Below are positions 1 through 13,621 of a stretch of DNA of 64,000 nucleotides, in pieces. Source of the stretch: Pseudorasbora parva (taxonomy: Eukaryota; Chordata; Actinopteri; Cypriniformes; Gobionidae); assembly GCF_024679245.1 (NCBI RefSeq), contig NC_090172.1, positions 3,561,946 through 3,625,945 of the forward strand, in the 5' to 3' direction. Made by a program: the position numbers and the translations under genes. The notes below the pieces were generated by a model. It ran no database searches and was not told where the DNA came from. It saw only the letters and a list, made by a program, of their open reading frames with translations. How positions within the stretch are numbered: the first letter of the stretch is position 1; each line of letters starts with the position of its first letter.

Positions 1-3000
1 TCATGATGCTCAAATAGGGGCGTACACGCTCATGATGCTCAAATAGGGGCGTATACGCTCATGATGCTCAAATAGAGCCATATACACTGATGATGCTCAA
101 ATAGGGGCGTATACGCTCATGATGCTCAAATAGAGCCGTATACACTGATGATGCTCAAATAGGGGCGTATACGCTCATGATGCTCAAATAGGGGCGTATA
201 TGCTCATGATGCTCAAATAGGGGCGTATACACTCATGATGCTCAAATAGGGGCGTATACACTGATGATGCTCAAATAGGGGCGTATACGCTCATGATGCT
301 CAAATAGGGGCGTACACGCTCATGATGCTCAAATAGGGGCGTACACGCTCATGATGCTCAAATAGGGGCGTATACACTCATGATGCTCAAATAGGGGCGT
401 ATACACTGATGATGCTCAAATAGGGGCGTATACGCTCATGATGCTCAAATAGGGGCGTATACGCTCATGATGCTCAAATAGGGGCGTATACGCTCATGAT
501 GCTCAAAAAGAGGCGTATACGCTCATGATGCTCAAATAGGGGCGTATACGCTCATGATGCTCAAAAAGAGGCATATACACTGATGATGCTCAAATAGGGG
601 CGTATACGCTCATGATGCTCAAATAGAGCCGTATACGCTCATGATGCTCAAATAGGGGCGTATACGCTCATGATGCTCAAAAAGAGGCGTATACGCTCAT
701 GATGCTCAAATAGGGGCGTATACGCTCATGATGCTCAAAAAGAGGCGTATACACTGATGATGCTCAAATAGGGGCGTATACGCTCATGATGCTCAAATAG
801 AGCCGTATACACTGATGATGCTCAAATAGGGGCGTATACGCTCATGATGCTCAAATAGGGGCGTATACACTCATGATGCTCAAATAGGGGCGTATACACT
901 GATGATGCTCAAATAGGGGCGTATACGCTCATGATGCTCAAATAGGGGCGTATACACTCATGATGCTCAAATAGGGGCGTATACACTGATGATGCTCAAA
1001 TAGGGGCGTATACGCTCATGATGCTCAAATAGGGGCGTACACGCTCATGATGCTCAAATAGGGGCGTATACGCTCATGATGCTCAAATAGAGCCGTATAC
1101 ACTGATGATGCTCAAATAGGGGCGTATACGCTCATGATGCTCAAATAGAGCCGTATACACTGATGATGCTCAAATAGGGGCGTATACGCTCATGATGCTC
1201 AAATAGGGGCGTATACGCTCATGATGCTCAAATAGGGGCGTATACACTCATGATGCTCAAATAGGGGCGTATACACTGATGATGCTCAAATAGGGGCGTA
1301 TACGCTCATGATGCTCAAATAGGGGCGTACACGCTCATGATGCTCAAATAGGGGCGTATACGCTCATGATGCTCAAATAGGGGCGTATACACTCATGATG
1401 CTCAAATAGGGGTGTATACACTGATGATGCTCAAATAGGGGCGTATACGCTCATGATGCTCAAATAGGGGCGTATACGCTCATGATGCTCAAATAGGGGC
1501 GGATACACTCATGATGCTCAAAAAGAGGCGTATACGCTCATGATGCTCAAATAGAGCCGTATACACTGATGATGCTCAAATAGGGGCGTATACGCTCATG
1601 ATGCTCAAATAGGGGTGTATACACTCATGATGCTCAAATAGGGGCGTATACACTCATGATGCTCAAATAGGGCCGTACACTCTCATGATGCTCAAATAGG
1701 GGCGTATACACTCATGATGCTCAAATAGGGGCGTATACGCTCATGATGCTCAAATAGGGCCGTACACTCTCATGATGCTCAAATAGGGGCGTATACACTC
1801 ATGATGCTCAAAAAGGGGCGTATACACTCATGATGCTCAAATAGGGGCGTATACGCTCATGATGCTCAAAAAGGGGCGTATACACTGATGATGCTCAAAT
1901 AGGGGCGTATACGCTCATGATGCTCAAATAGGGGCGTATACGCTCATGATGCTCAAAAAGGGGCGTATACGCTCATGATGCTCAAATAGGGGTGTATACG
2001 CTCATGATGCACAAATAGGGGCGTATACGCTCATGATGCTCAAAAAGAGGCGTATACGCTCATGATGCTCAAAAAGGGGCGTATACACTGATGATGCTCA
2101 AAAAGGGGTGTATACGCTCATGATGCTCAAATAGAGCCGTATACACTGATGATGCTCAAATAGGGGCGTATACGCTCATGATGCTCAAATAGGGCCGTAC
2201 ACTCTCATGATGCTCAAATAGGGGCGTATACACTCATGATGCTCAAAAAGGGGCGTATACGCTCATGATGCTCAAAAAGGGGCGTATACGCTCATGATGC
2301 TCAAATAGGGGCGTATACGCTCATGATGCTCAAAAAGGGGCGTATACGCTCATGATGCTCAAATAGGGGTGTATACGCTCATGATGCACAAATAGGGGCG
2401 TATACGCTCATGATGCTCAAAAAGAGGCGTATACGCTCATGATGCTCAAATAGGGGCGTATACACTCATGATGCTCAAAAAGGGGCGTATACGCTCATGA
2501 TGCTCAAATAGGGGCGTATACGCTCATGATGCTCAAAAAGGGGCGTATACACTGATGGTGCTCAAATAGGGGCGTATACGCTCATGATGCTCAAAAAGGG
2601 GCGTATACGCTCATGATGCTCAAAAAGGGGCGTATACACTGATGGTGCTCAAATAGGGGCGTATACGCTCATGATGCTCAAATAGGGGCGTATACACTCA
2701 TGATGCTCAAATAGGGGCGTATACGCTCATGATGCTCAAAAAGGGGCGTATACACTGATGGTGCTCAAATAGGGGCGTATACGCTCATGATGCTCAAATA
2801 GGGGCGTATACACTCATGATGCTCAAATAGGGGCGTATACACTCATGATGCTCAAATAGGGGCGTATACGCTCATGATGCTCAAATAGGGGTGTATACGC
2901 TCATGATGCACAAATAGGGGCGTATACGCTCATGATGCTCAAAAAGGGGCGTATACACTGATGATGCTCAAAAAGGGGCGTATACGCTCATGATGCTCAA

Positions 3001-3034
3001 ATAGGGGCGTATACGCTCATGATGCTCAAATGGG
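1..3034. repeat. 29-bp satellite array, about 104 copies, truncated by the window edge
   Basis: Head-to-tail repeats of a 29-bp unit built on TCATGATGCTCAAATAGGGG followed by CGTATACGC. Copies vary at a few fixed positions: TAGGGGC, AAGAGGC, AAGGGGC or TAGAGCC in the middle, ACGC or ACAC at the end, and TCATG or TGATG at the start. Variant types recur in multi-unit blocks, which suggests higher-order amplification. The array begins before the window and stops abruptly near 3034, where unrelated AT-rich sequence starts. No coding potential is seen. Satellite or large minisatellite are both possible names. Confidence 0.97.
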
Positions 3035-4569
3035 GATGAAAATGATTTATTTACCTCAAACTCTCGTTCCAGAACACAATTCTTGCTCCCTCTGTCTCTC
3101 CCACAATTTCCTCCGCCATAATCTTTTTTCTTTTTCTCCACAAATCAACGCACAGACAATTTGGAGCAAACTTTGTGCAGTTTATCATTTTTAATAACAA
3201 TTATAATTCTCGCGCGAGAACTCCGGTCTGATGCACGTGTGATCTTGCATTGTTTACTTGTCACATCGCACGTGTTTTTAGTTGGGAAACTTAGTTTGCG
3301 CACCAGAGAGAGATTTGTCAGTGATTCTTCCTCTTGTACAGTGTTATACAGTGTGAACCCCTCTCTGCCGCGGATCCATCGGTCAGTGTGAACACAGCAA
3401 TGACTCAATGCTACCCCAGATAGTCATGCAGTGTGAAAAGAACCGTGACCCGACAAGTTAGAAATTCGTGCAGTGTGAACTCGGCTTAAAGGAGTTTGAT
3501 ACATGTGCCTCAAGTTGTGTGCACACCAAAAGTTAATTAAATTAGTGAGTAGATTACATACAAAGTCAATGCAAAGATGTGACGCAAATGACACAAATTG
3601 TTTGACAGGAATGTGCGTTATTCTTCTCAATTGCATCTTGAAAAGTTCCAACTTGAGCGGAAATTGGTGCAAGCCAATTAGCGAATAGCTTATTGACACG
3701 TTATCAAACTAGGCACCCGTCTTTCTCAGGTAGAGCTGGAAGCAGTTGTGTGTGCCTCTGGATGGGGCTGTGAAATCAGACATCAACCTCTTTGTTCTTC
3801 TCCATCTTCATCATGATTCGGCATCACTGATGTCTCCACTCTCTTCAACAAATTCCATCTTTACGACAGTGTCATGCACCAGACTTGATTCTTGCTGGCT
3901 TGAACCAAATTGGTCCCTTTGGTGGGAATACTTCCAGCATTTATTGGTGAACTGCTGTGGGAGTTGCTTTATTCCATATTGTGATGCATGATTTGCTCAT
4001 TGGCATGGTGGACTACAGGACCAATCCTGTGAAACAAAGAACCAAATACTTTTTTACACTCTCACCTGTTAACATGCAGCCAGATGACATTGTTACTTAT
4101 GGCACTTAGGGTGTATGCTGTGAATCACTAATGGGTGTACTGTACCCTTACCAACTTCAAAGCCCACATGGCATGCAGATAGCGGAGAGAACAAGCAGAA
4201 CTGACTCCCTCAGCGAGAAGAACAGAAGGCACTGCACGATTTCTCATGATGTGAACAGCTCTATGTCAACCTTTCCTCATCTCTCCCAGACCTGTTGCAA
4301 TACCTGTGGGTTGATTATCTCCACCTGATGAAGTTATCCGTGTTAATGAGGTACATTATACATGCTAGTCTTAATACTAACATCTCCTTGGCAAGTCTCC
4401 GGGTAGCATCCTTGCCGATTTGTATGTCATAATAATTATGGCAAGCAGGGCTAGGCCAAGAGCCTTGGGAACGGAGTGATCCTGGTTCTCACCTCCTTCC
4501 CTGGATTCGGCACCACTATAACAATGTTCAAGTTCAGGGAAGAAAGAGGCGGGAACCTGGTCCTTTCTA
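3035..4569. other. Gene-free stretch, no recognised function
   Basis: Short open frames only; none resembles a known protein and none has convincing splice signals. Bases 4445-4479 (AAGCAGGG, then GGCCAAGAGCC and GGGAACGGAGTGA) are matched in inverted orientation at about 5888-5930, so the two stretches flank the hAT-like element at 4570-5803. This points to an older interspersed repeat split by a younger one. Confidence 0.4.
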
Positions 4570-5803
4570 ATCAGAGGTGGACAGTAACTAAGTACATTTA
4601 CTTGAGTCCTGTACTTAAGAACACTTTTTGTGTGGACTCATGTTGGCTTCAGCTAAAAAGAAGCCACTAAGGAAATCGACTAGAATCATTTTGTTTGCAA
4701 AATAGGACAAGTTCAAATCTAATACTCGGGAAACACATTGAAACTGAGAGCTTGCTTAACATCCTGATGTCACCCGTGCTGCTGAGAAGCGTTTCGATAG
4801 AATGTACTGCACGTTTTCCTCTCAGTAACAAAATAAACACATGCCAAGACTGACAGCGGTGGCAGCAGAATGAAAGATCATAGCGATGCGGATATGATGA
4901 CCAGCTCTGCAGGTCAGTAGTCTACTTGACATAGCACTTTATACAATAGACTGCTTTAAAGAAAACAGCTTTACAGTATTAAATATAAAACAAACAGTCA
5001 TTCAGTAATGAAATGGACTGTACAGTACTTTCTGTTGTTAAATAGTCACTGTTATACTGTGAACCTTTAAAACATATACACTTCATGAATCCTGCAGTCA
5101 CTTTACATTTCCCTTTACTTAGATTGCACAAAATAGTGATTAGTGATATAAATTATACTGTATTAATTAAATAAAATACTTTGTCTCGTGTTTTAGGCAT
5201 ATGGTTAAATTATAAAAAACAAAAACACAAAAAAGAAATATCGCAATAAATTGCCTCTCTTACAATATCGCAATATATTACAATATATCGTATTGTAATC
5301 CCTGTATCGTGATACGTATTGTATCGCCTGATTCTTGGCAATACACAGCCCTAGTATTCACATAAACAAAGTTATGTCAACAAAGTTGATTCTGTCTTCA
5401 GTGAAGGTGAACAGTGGGAGAATATCAGATGTGGATCAGTGTATTGGATCCGTGCATTCGGCCTTAAAGTGACAGCAGCTTTATAAAGAGCTTTGTAACT
5501 TCTCTACAAGTATTTAAATGAGTTTAAGTTAGTCGTATGCTAGTGTGTCAGATGGAGCGTCACTGACTGGCTTAAACCATGATGGCATAATGTGCATTTA
5601 TACAACAATAATATAATAATGCACTGACAAAAAATAAAAAGAAATTTACTTTTGATACTTAAGTACTTTTGAAAACAAATACTTCTGTACTTTTACTCCA
5701 GTAAAAATCTGTTTTTACAACTTTCACCTGTAACAGAGTAATATTTGACCAGTAGTACTTTTACTCAAGTAATGAAGTGTACTTTGTCCACCGTCTCTAA
5801 TTC
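4570..5803. mobile_element. hAT-like non-autonomous DNA transposon
   Basis: The left end has CAGAGGTGGACAGTAACTAA and AAGTACATTTACTTGAGT. The right end has AGTACTTTTACTCAAGTAATG and GTCCACCGTCTCT, giving an imperfect terminal inverted repeat. The AGTAC/TACTT-rich termini are typical of a common fish hAT MITE family. There is no transposase frame, the interior is AT-rich, and I could not confirm an 8-bp target duplication. Family assignment is from recalled terminal sequence. Confidence 0.6.
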
Positions 5804-7043
5804 ACTATTGTCACTCCTCCTTTTATCATTCCATAGCTCCTCCGTGGGACTGGTGACCCTCATTAACACTCACACCACCGGGCTCACTCCGTTCCCACGG
5901 CTCTTGGCCTCACCCTGCTTTCCACAGTTATCATATTGTTCATCCTGATAAGGACATGTCGGTCTTTTATAGGAGGGGTGAAAGTGTCAATAAGATTATT
6001 AAACTGCAAAATACTGCACTTTAAGTAACTACATAGAGTGACTTGTATGTAGACTTTAAAGCAGAGGTGTCCAGTCCTGCTCCTTTATAGGAAAGTGACA
6101 CTGACAGGACGCCCGTATTTTTTTCCCTAGAGACAATAGCTTGTTTTCCAACATCATCCATCAACTCTAATTGCTTTTCCACTTGAGAATGGTTTGGCAC
6201 AGAATGATTACAAACCGTTCCCAGCCCAGAACTCTTGGCATTGTTTATTAATGCCTGCTGGTGGAACACCTGTAATGATTTGATGATGGCTTTGTAATAT
6301 AGTACATTTTACAAATCTTATTGTCAGCAAGATATATTACACTTACTCATTGTAACTACAACATACAGATATATTACTCATATAATATTATGTCAATAAA
6401 TTAACTTGATTCTGGGAACAGCAATGTTCGTGATATGACTTCACTCTGCAGAGGCTTATTAAAAAACATAAATTCAACATATAAAAAATAGTAATACACC
6501 CAAAATGTGAAACTATACAATCTACTCATTACTCAACTTAACTGTAAAATTTTGCATTCTTTTAATTAAGCTAAGAGGTCACGCTGTGGCATATCGATTT
6601 TCAATTGGTCACACATCTTCACATGATACAAATTCGCAGAGGTCACCAAAACTGAACTTTGGAAAGCAGCGAAATCATACTTCTTCGTATGAGCTTGTGT
6701 TTCCGATCTCATGCATTCACAAGCGTTTGAACACAAGTCAATGGAATGAGAAGTGTAGTAGCGTGATCGCCCCTTTATTCTGATTCCGCAAAACCGCAAT
6801 GAAAGGAAAAAAAGACATAACAATGCCAGCTGGCCTGACTCAATGTAGCTTTGCAATAGGGGCTTTTGCACCGTAAGATCCTTTTCATACTTCCAAGAGC
6901 TATTCGAGAAAGTACCCGGATTTTGGCGTGTTTGCGTCACAGGAACTAGGAAGGATTTTAGTTCTAGGAACTCCTATTGGGGGAACTAATGTAGCTTCTC
7001 CTTCAGCGTCAACTAACTCTGAAACCAGCTGTACTTACATATG

Positions 7044-7044
<1 letters not shown>
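5804..7044. other. Gene-free stretch with degraded repeats
   Basis: No exon or RNA gene recognised. Frames at 6566-6940 and 6021-6269 have no protein-like composition or splice context. Bases 6840-7010 (GGGGCTTTTGCACCGTAAGATCC and later TAGTTCTAGGAACTCC) look like a piece of a fish interspersed repeat. Confidence 0.35.

Positions 7045-7123
<79 letters not shown>
7045..7123. repeat. (AC)n microsatellite
   Basis: About 39 uninterrupted AC dinucleotides followed by a short TA run, immediately left of a transposon end. Typical length-variable dinucleotide repeat. Confidence 0.98.
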
Positions 7124-7125
<2 letters not shown>

Positions 7126-7137
7126 ATATATATACAA

Positions 7138-8902
7138 GGGCGTAGGTTTGGTCTCAGCTTTGGTGGGGACATCCCACCAGGTTTGCCCAGATTATATAGT
7201 CTATTATTTATTACTGAGTATGGAAATGCACCATAGTTTAGGAATGAATACGATTAATAATTTATGAGGCTTTTTGGCCCAATCCAGTACCATAATAATA
7301 ATAAAACAAAATACTCTTTACTTGTCAAGTTCTTAAATGATTTTCAAAACTGATTTGGAAAAAAACACAACATGCACACAAAATTACTTATTTTCAATAT
7401 AAAAAATGACTGTGAACTGGATATTTGTTTTACCTCTTATCACATTATTGAGCATGTCAAAGATTAGTAACAACTTTAGATTTGATGCATTGTTAGTTTT
7501 TGTACAGGATCAGTTTTTGTTTTTCCCTCATTTACTGTTCGTGGCTGTTTTTGCCCCATTGACTTCCATTATAACCACAATTTTTGATTGTAAAGCCATA
7601 ATGCTACATAATCATACACAATCACTTTTTATATTGAAAATAAGTTATTTTGTGTGTAAGTTTTTTTTTTCCAAGTCAGCTTTGAATCAGTTTTTGAAAA
7701 TCATTTATGAACTTGGCATTTAAAGAGTGATAGTAGTGATAAGAGTGACAATTAAACAATGACAACAGCTCAACAATAAACATGGAATCAAGTAGGCCTG
7801 TAAGCTGCAACAGAACACATTTTATATTATTTTACATTTGATTATTTTATTTATTTCTAAAGAACTCTTTAGTAGCCTATATTGGTGCACTTTAAAGGGA
7901 TGGCTCACCCAAAAATAAAAATTCTGTCATCATTTACTCGCCCTCATGATGTTCCAAACCTGTATGAGTTTCTTTGTTCTGCTGAACACAAAAGAAGATA
8001 TTTTGAAGAAATTTTGTAACCAGGCTGCTTTGGGGGCACCATTTACTTCAATGGTAGGAATTCAACATAACAGAAATGCATAGAGGTTTGGAACAACTTG
8101 AGGGTGAGGAAATTGACAGATTTTTAGTTTTTTGGTGCACTGTCTCTTTAAGCAGTCATTTTGAACCAGTAACCACTTTACTGACAAAAATGTTCTGAAA
8201 TTCAAAAATTAAATTAAATGTTCTTTAATAATTTACTATTATGACTATATTATTATGCTATTATTTGTCCCATTTTTATCTAAATATTTTTTTTAATGTC
8301 AAACTTTATATGAAAGGATTATTTATTATTAATATAGCCTATAGCTAAATGATAAAAATTAATAACATTAATTAGGCTATAATCTATTAATTAACCGGTC
8401 TAATGTCTAGAAAAATAAGTCTGCCAAGCTTTGATAATTTATGGAATATTATATTAATATATTATCCATTAAATGGCCTACCTAGAAGCACGGATGTGTC
8501 CGTCATCGCTGCTGCTTTCAGTCAGACAGTCTGAGACACTGAAATGCTTCTCTGCAAAGGGGACAGACCCACTGATACCTTTTTTTTCTATTCAGCCCTA
8601 TATCTGGAAATCCTCTTGCGTTTAAACGTTGGACGCAAGCTCGACATGTTTTTTTAAAAAACGCACAAGTTTACAGCGCATGTTCTCGAGACTCCGTCGC
8701 TATGGCAGCAGCAAAGCCGCTAAAACCCAATCTTGTGCATCGCGTCCCGGTTTGATACGGCGTGACGCGTCGTTTTGCTTGTAAATACGGGACCATATAT
8801 AGCAGCACGAAGGAGTTTGCTAAAATATTGGAGGGGACAATTTTGCCGTCTTAAAATGTTGATTGGGACTAGTACCTAGCGTCCCCCCCTAAACCTACGC
8901 CC
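7138..8902. mobile_element. Non-autonomous DNA transposon with GGGCGTAGGTTT termini
   Basis: The left terminus GGGCGTAGGTTTGG and the right terminus (reverse complement GGGCGTAGGTTTAGG) match over 12 bases. The body is AT-rich and has no transposase. A smaller MITE is nested at 7891-8152. TA-rich flanks obscure any target duplication. Probably hAT-type by resemblance to fish elements; the superfamily is inference. Confidence 0.65.
7891..8152. mobile_element. Nested short MITE (TTAAAGGGATGGCTCACCC type)
   Basis: Begins TTTAAAGGGATGGCTCACCC followed by an AAATTCTGTCATCATTTACT block, and ends with GAGGGTGAGG and GTGCACTGTCTCTTTAA, the reversed arm. The CTCATGATGTTCCAAACC arm is mirrored by GGTTTGGAACAACTTGAGGG, giving a palindromic layout. 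This is one of the most frequent MITE types in cyprinid genomes. It lies inside the 7138-8902 element, so it inserted later. Confidence 0.75.
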
Positions 8903-9179
8903 ATGTATATATATTCTGTATAGTTCTGTTTTAAAATGTAATGAGAGAATGTTTTACGAATGTTTATCCACCACTTTACCTTTTATTTAAACCTAAATAA
9001 GAAAGCCATTGTCAGTTCGTCTGTCAGATGCCAGGCAGTTTGGTCACTTTTTTTTAAAGTTTTTGCTATGTGCAGTGTGTAAAGGAAAATAAAAATAGTT
9101 TTACCCTCCTGCTGACTAGTGTTGTCCCCCTCGCAACCCATTCACACACACACACACACTCTCTCTCTCTCTCTCTCTG

Positions 9180-9977
9180 GTAGTCCATCGATGTCCGATG
9201 ATGACTTCTTCTATGACTTGTGTGTTCTTTGATGACTGTGAAGTCCGATCCAGAAAGCACACTGTCTTTTACAGACAGGGCATATAAAAATGTCTCCGGA
9301 TTGTCTTAGGGGTGCGGGAACAAGCATTGCCTGTTTTCTCTGATCTCTTTTAGACAGGCGAAGTTCAATTCTCCTGGCTTCATAGCTTCGTGCTCCATTC
9401 TGACATAGTTGCCGTCAGAGTGTACGGTTTGCGGCACTACTTTCCAGGGATAAGGGGTTCATCCCACACTTTTTAAGAAGGGCTTTTAGTTGGTCTTTCA
9501 GTCTCTTTTTTGACCTCCTGAAGAACGACATCCAAGATGTAATTGCCCGTACAATACCTTACGTGGAAAGCGACTTGATGGCATTCTCACCACATGACCA
9601 AGCCATCTAAGTTGGTATAGCATTAGGGTTGCCTCTATGCTCCAACAGTTAGCTTTTTTCAGGATATTAACATGTGGCACTCGATCTTGCCATGTCACCT
9701 TGAGGATACACTGCAGGCATCTAATGTGGAAAGACTCCAACATTTTCAGATGTCGAGCATAGATAGTCCATGTCTCAGAACCATACAGAAGGGCGGTGAG
9801 GCAGATTGCCTGATAAACAGCAATCTTTGTGTAAAGATTTAAATTTGTGTTGCTGAACACTCTTTTCCTCAACCTTCCAAATAAAGATGCAGCCTGTTTG
9901 ATCCTATGTTGAATATCTTGATCTATGCTACAGTCATTTGATAGATAACTGCCAAGATATTTAAAGTGTGGCACTAT
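9180..9977 (-). pseudogene. LINE (non-LTR retrotransposon) fragment: end of reverse transcriptase and C-terminal zinc finger
   Basis: Read on the minus strand, 9977 to about 9500 encodes a typical LINE reverse transcriptase C-terminal stretch: PHFKYLGS, then LLYGSETW, then LRWLGHVVRMP and LYGQL. Beyond 9497 the protein continues after frameshifts as NRTLWRQLCQNGARSYEARR and a C2H2-like finger with a GLHSHQRTH-type end near 9230-9290. The 3' end runs into GA and AC microsatellite around 9130-9178. It continues on the other side of an inserted transposon at 10702-10870. Frameshifts and stops make it dead. The clade (L2-like, RTE-like or other) is not resolved. Confidence 0.85.
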
Positions 9978-10088
9978 CCGCCTTATTTTCGAACGCGGAA
10001 GTAAACATGGGTCCAACTTCCGGTTTTTGTGCGGAACTTCCGTTCCCTCGCTTCCCTGCGCTAACTAACGTTATCCGAACTAAATTAG

Positions 10089-10415
10089 GTGACTATGTCG
10101 TGGGAACATTTCCAAAAATCGCTGCATAATCGAAATGGCAGGTCAGTGCCTCACCCTCAAACTATTCACGAGTGGGAGGATGACATGAAGAAGTGGCCTC
10201 ATATAACGTACGAGGACATATTTAATTATTTTGTGTTGTCACTTGGTGCGGATGGGTCTACAATGCGCAATTACAAAAGTACTGAGGCGTATCAATACCT
10301 CCACAGTGGAAAAGTTGGCAAGGTGTTAATCAATAACAACATCGATGACCTGATTTTCAAATTTAAAGCTTTTAACCACAGGCGAAGGGATTCCTCATTC
10401 TTCGGCGGGGGGTAA
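10089..10415 (+). pseudogene. Remnant of transposon accessory protein (YqaJ/SWIM-type N-terminus)
   Basis: Open frame from ATG at 10095. It contains WEDDMKKWPHITYEDIFNYF and a YKSTEAYQYLHSGKVGKV block, which I recognise from the N-termini of large fish and invertebrate transposon proteins that carry a SWIM zinc finger and a YqaJ-type nuclease domain. Neither domain is present here. After about residue 90 the frame runs antisense to the THAP remnant and is no longer authentic coding sequence. Identification is by remembered motif only. Confidence 0.55.
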
Positions 10416-10561
10416 AGGTCGTAGGGCGCCTCGCATCCACATTCAGCTCTCGTACGCGTTTGATGAACAAAACACTCCTGCTCCAAGTAAATCTTTCTTT
10501 TGTACCAGTTATTATGACACCCTCTAACTGCACAAACAATCCCGGTCTTCCTCGAAGCCAT
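10345..10561 (-). pseudogene. THAP-type zinc-finger remnant of a transposase
   Basis: Minus-strand frame starting MASRKTGIVCAVRGCHNNWY and ending PPPKNEESLRLWLKALNLK. The spaced cysteine pair (CAVRGC) near the N-terminus and the W within a basic/aliphatic helix resemble the first half of a THAP DNA-binding domain. The C-terminal Cys-His pair is lost at the internal deletion. Its position at the right end of the element fits the transposase gene of an ISL2EU-like transposon, read towards the centre. Confidence 0.55.
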
Positions 10562-10701
10562 AACGACGAGTTAGTTGTTACGAACGAACACTTGAAAAGT
10601 TGTTTCGCTAGGAAATGCCAGACCGGAAGTGCCAGACCGGAAGTCTCGCACAAAAAAACTGTCAAATGGCCTTGTACGTATTTCCGTTAAAAATAAGGTG
10701 G

Positions 10702-11003
<302 letters not shown>

Positions 11004-11071
11004 ATGATTCAACTATCGAATCAGAATTGTCAAATCTTTCTAATGTCTAAAACCTTAGTCGGGGACACCCC

Positions 11072-13240
<2,169 letters not shown>

Positions 13241-13299
13241 CACCGGAACTGGGCTAGTTTTACACTGTTATTGCAGGTAGTTTTTGTAGTAGTCCGAGG

Positions 13300-13400
13300 T
13301 TTTTTACCTGAACGCGAGTGGGCTAGTTTTTATCAGCGATTAGGCTAGTTTTATCGGCGATTAGGCTAGTTTTATCCGCGATTGTGCTAGTTTTGATTAG
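13300..13400 (+). repeat. 21-bp short tandem repeat upstream of sirt3
   Basis: Four imperfect copies of GCGATTAGGCTAGTTTTATC (21-bp spacing), ending about 130 bp before the proposed sirt3 start codon. Further single GGCTAGTTTT motifs sit at about 13251-13260 and 13320. It could lie in the promoter or 5' untranslated region. No TATA box is evident. Any regulatory role is speculative. Confidence 0.6.
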
Positions 13401-13527
13401 CATATGTGCCGGTGTTGTTGTGCTGACCTGGCAACCCTGCGTGACGCTGCCCATTCCTGCATGTTTATATTTACTACTACAAATTCGCCGAAATAATGTA
13501 CGCCTTTTGACAAAGTACGAGTCAATT

Positions 13528-13621
13528 ATGCTGTACTTGTTTAAACCCTCCCTTTTAAATGTGTGCAGACGCTGTTTTACAGAGACATTCTTGTGGAGAA
13601 GAGGACTGTCTACTACACAAA
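13528..13621 (+). CDS. sirt3: sirt3 exon 1 (candidate), mitochondrial presequence
   Basis: The first in-frame ATG of this frame encodes 31 residues with Arg at 14, 15, 24 and 25, one Glu, and an RRGLSTT segment resembling a presequence cleavage region. The donor A|GTATTT is weak but leaves phase 1, which fits an acceptor at 14084-14085. Alternative: the real first exon lies elsewhere, and this is a fortuitous frame. Confidence 0.55.

Larger units (their letters stand above)
9978..10701. mobile_element. ISL2EU-like DNA transposon relic inserted in the LINE
   Basis: This 724-bp element has terminal inverted repeats (CCGCCTTATTTT at the left; CCACCTTATTTT as the reverse complement of the right end) and subterminal GTTTTTGTGCGG / GTTTTTTTGTGCGAG repeats. 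It is flanked by the dinucleotide AT on both sides (9976-9977 and 10702-10703). Removing it plus one AT joins the two LINE halves in frame, which fixes the boundaries. It carries convergent remnants of two genes: a YqaJ/SWIM-type protein N-terminus on plus and a THAP-like zinc finger on minus. ISL2EU transposons are known for AT target duplication, a THAP-bearing transposase and a YqaJ-type second protein. The centre is deleted, so the relic is non-autonomous. Confidence 0.75.

Noticed and set aside
1..3034. CRISPR-like array
   Set aside because: Unit is 29 bp like many CRISPR repeats, but there are no unique spacers; copies are directly contiguous and the context is vertebrate.
3746..4328. 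Possible exons with frames of 65-81 codons
   Set aside because: No protein family recognised and no consistent GT-AG pairs; left as unannotated sequence.
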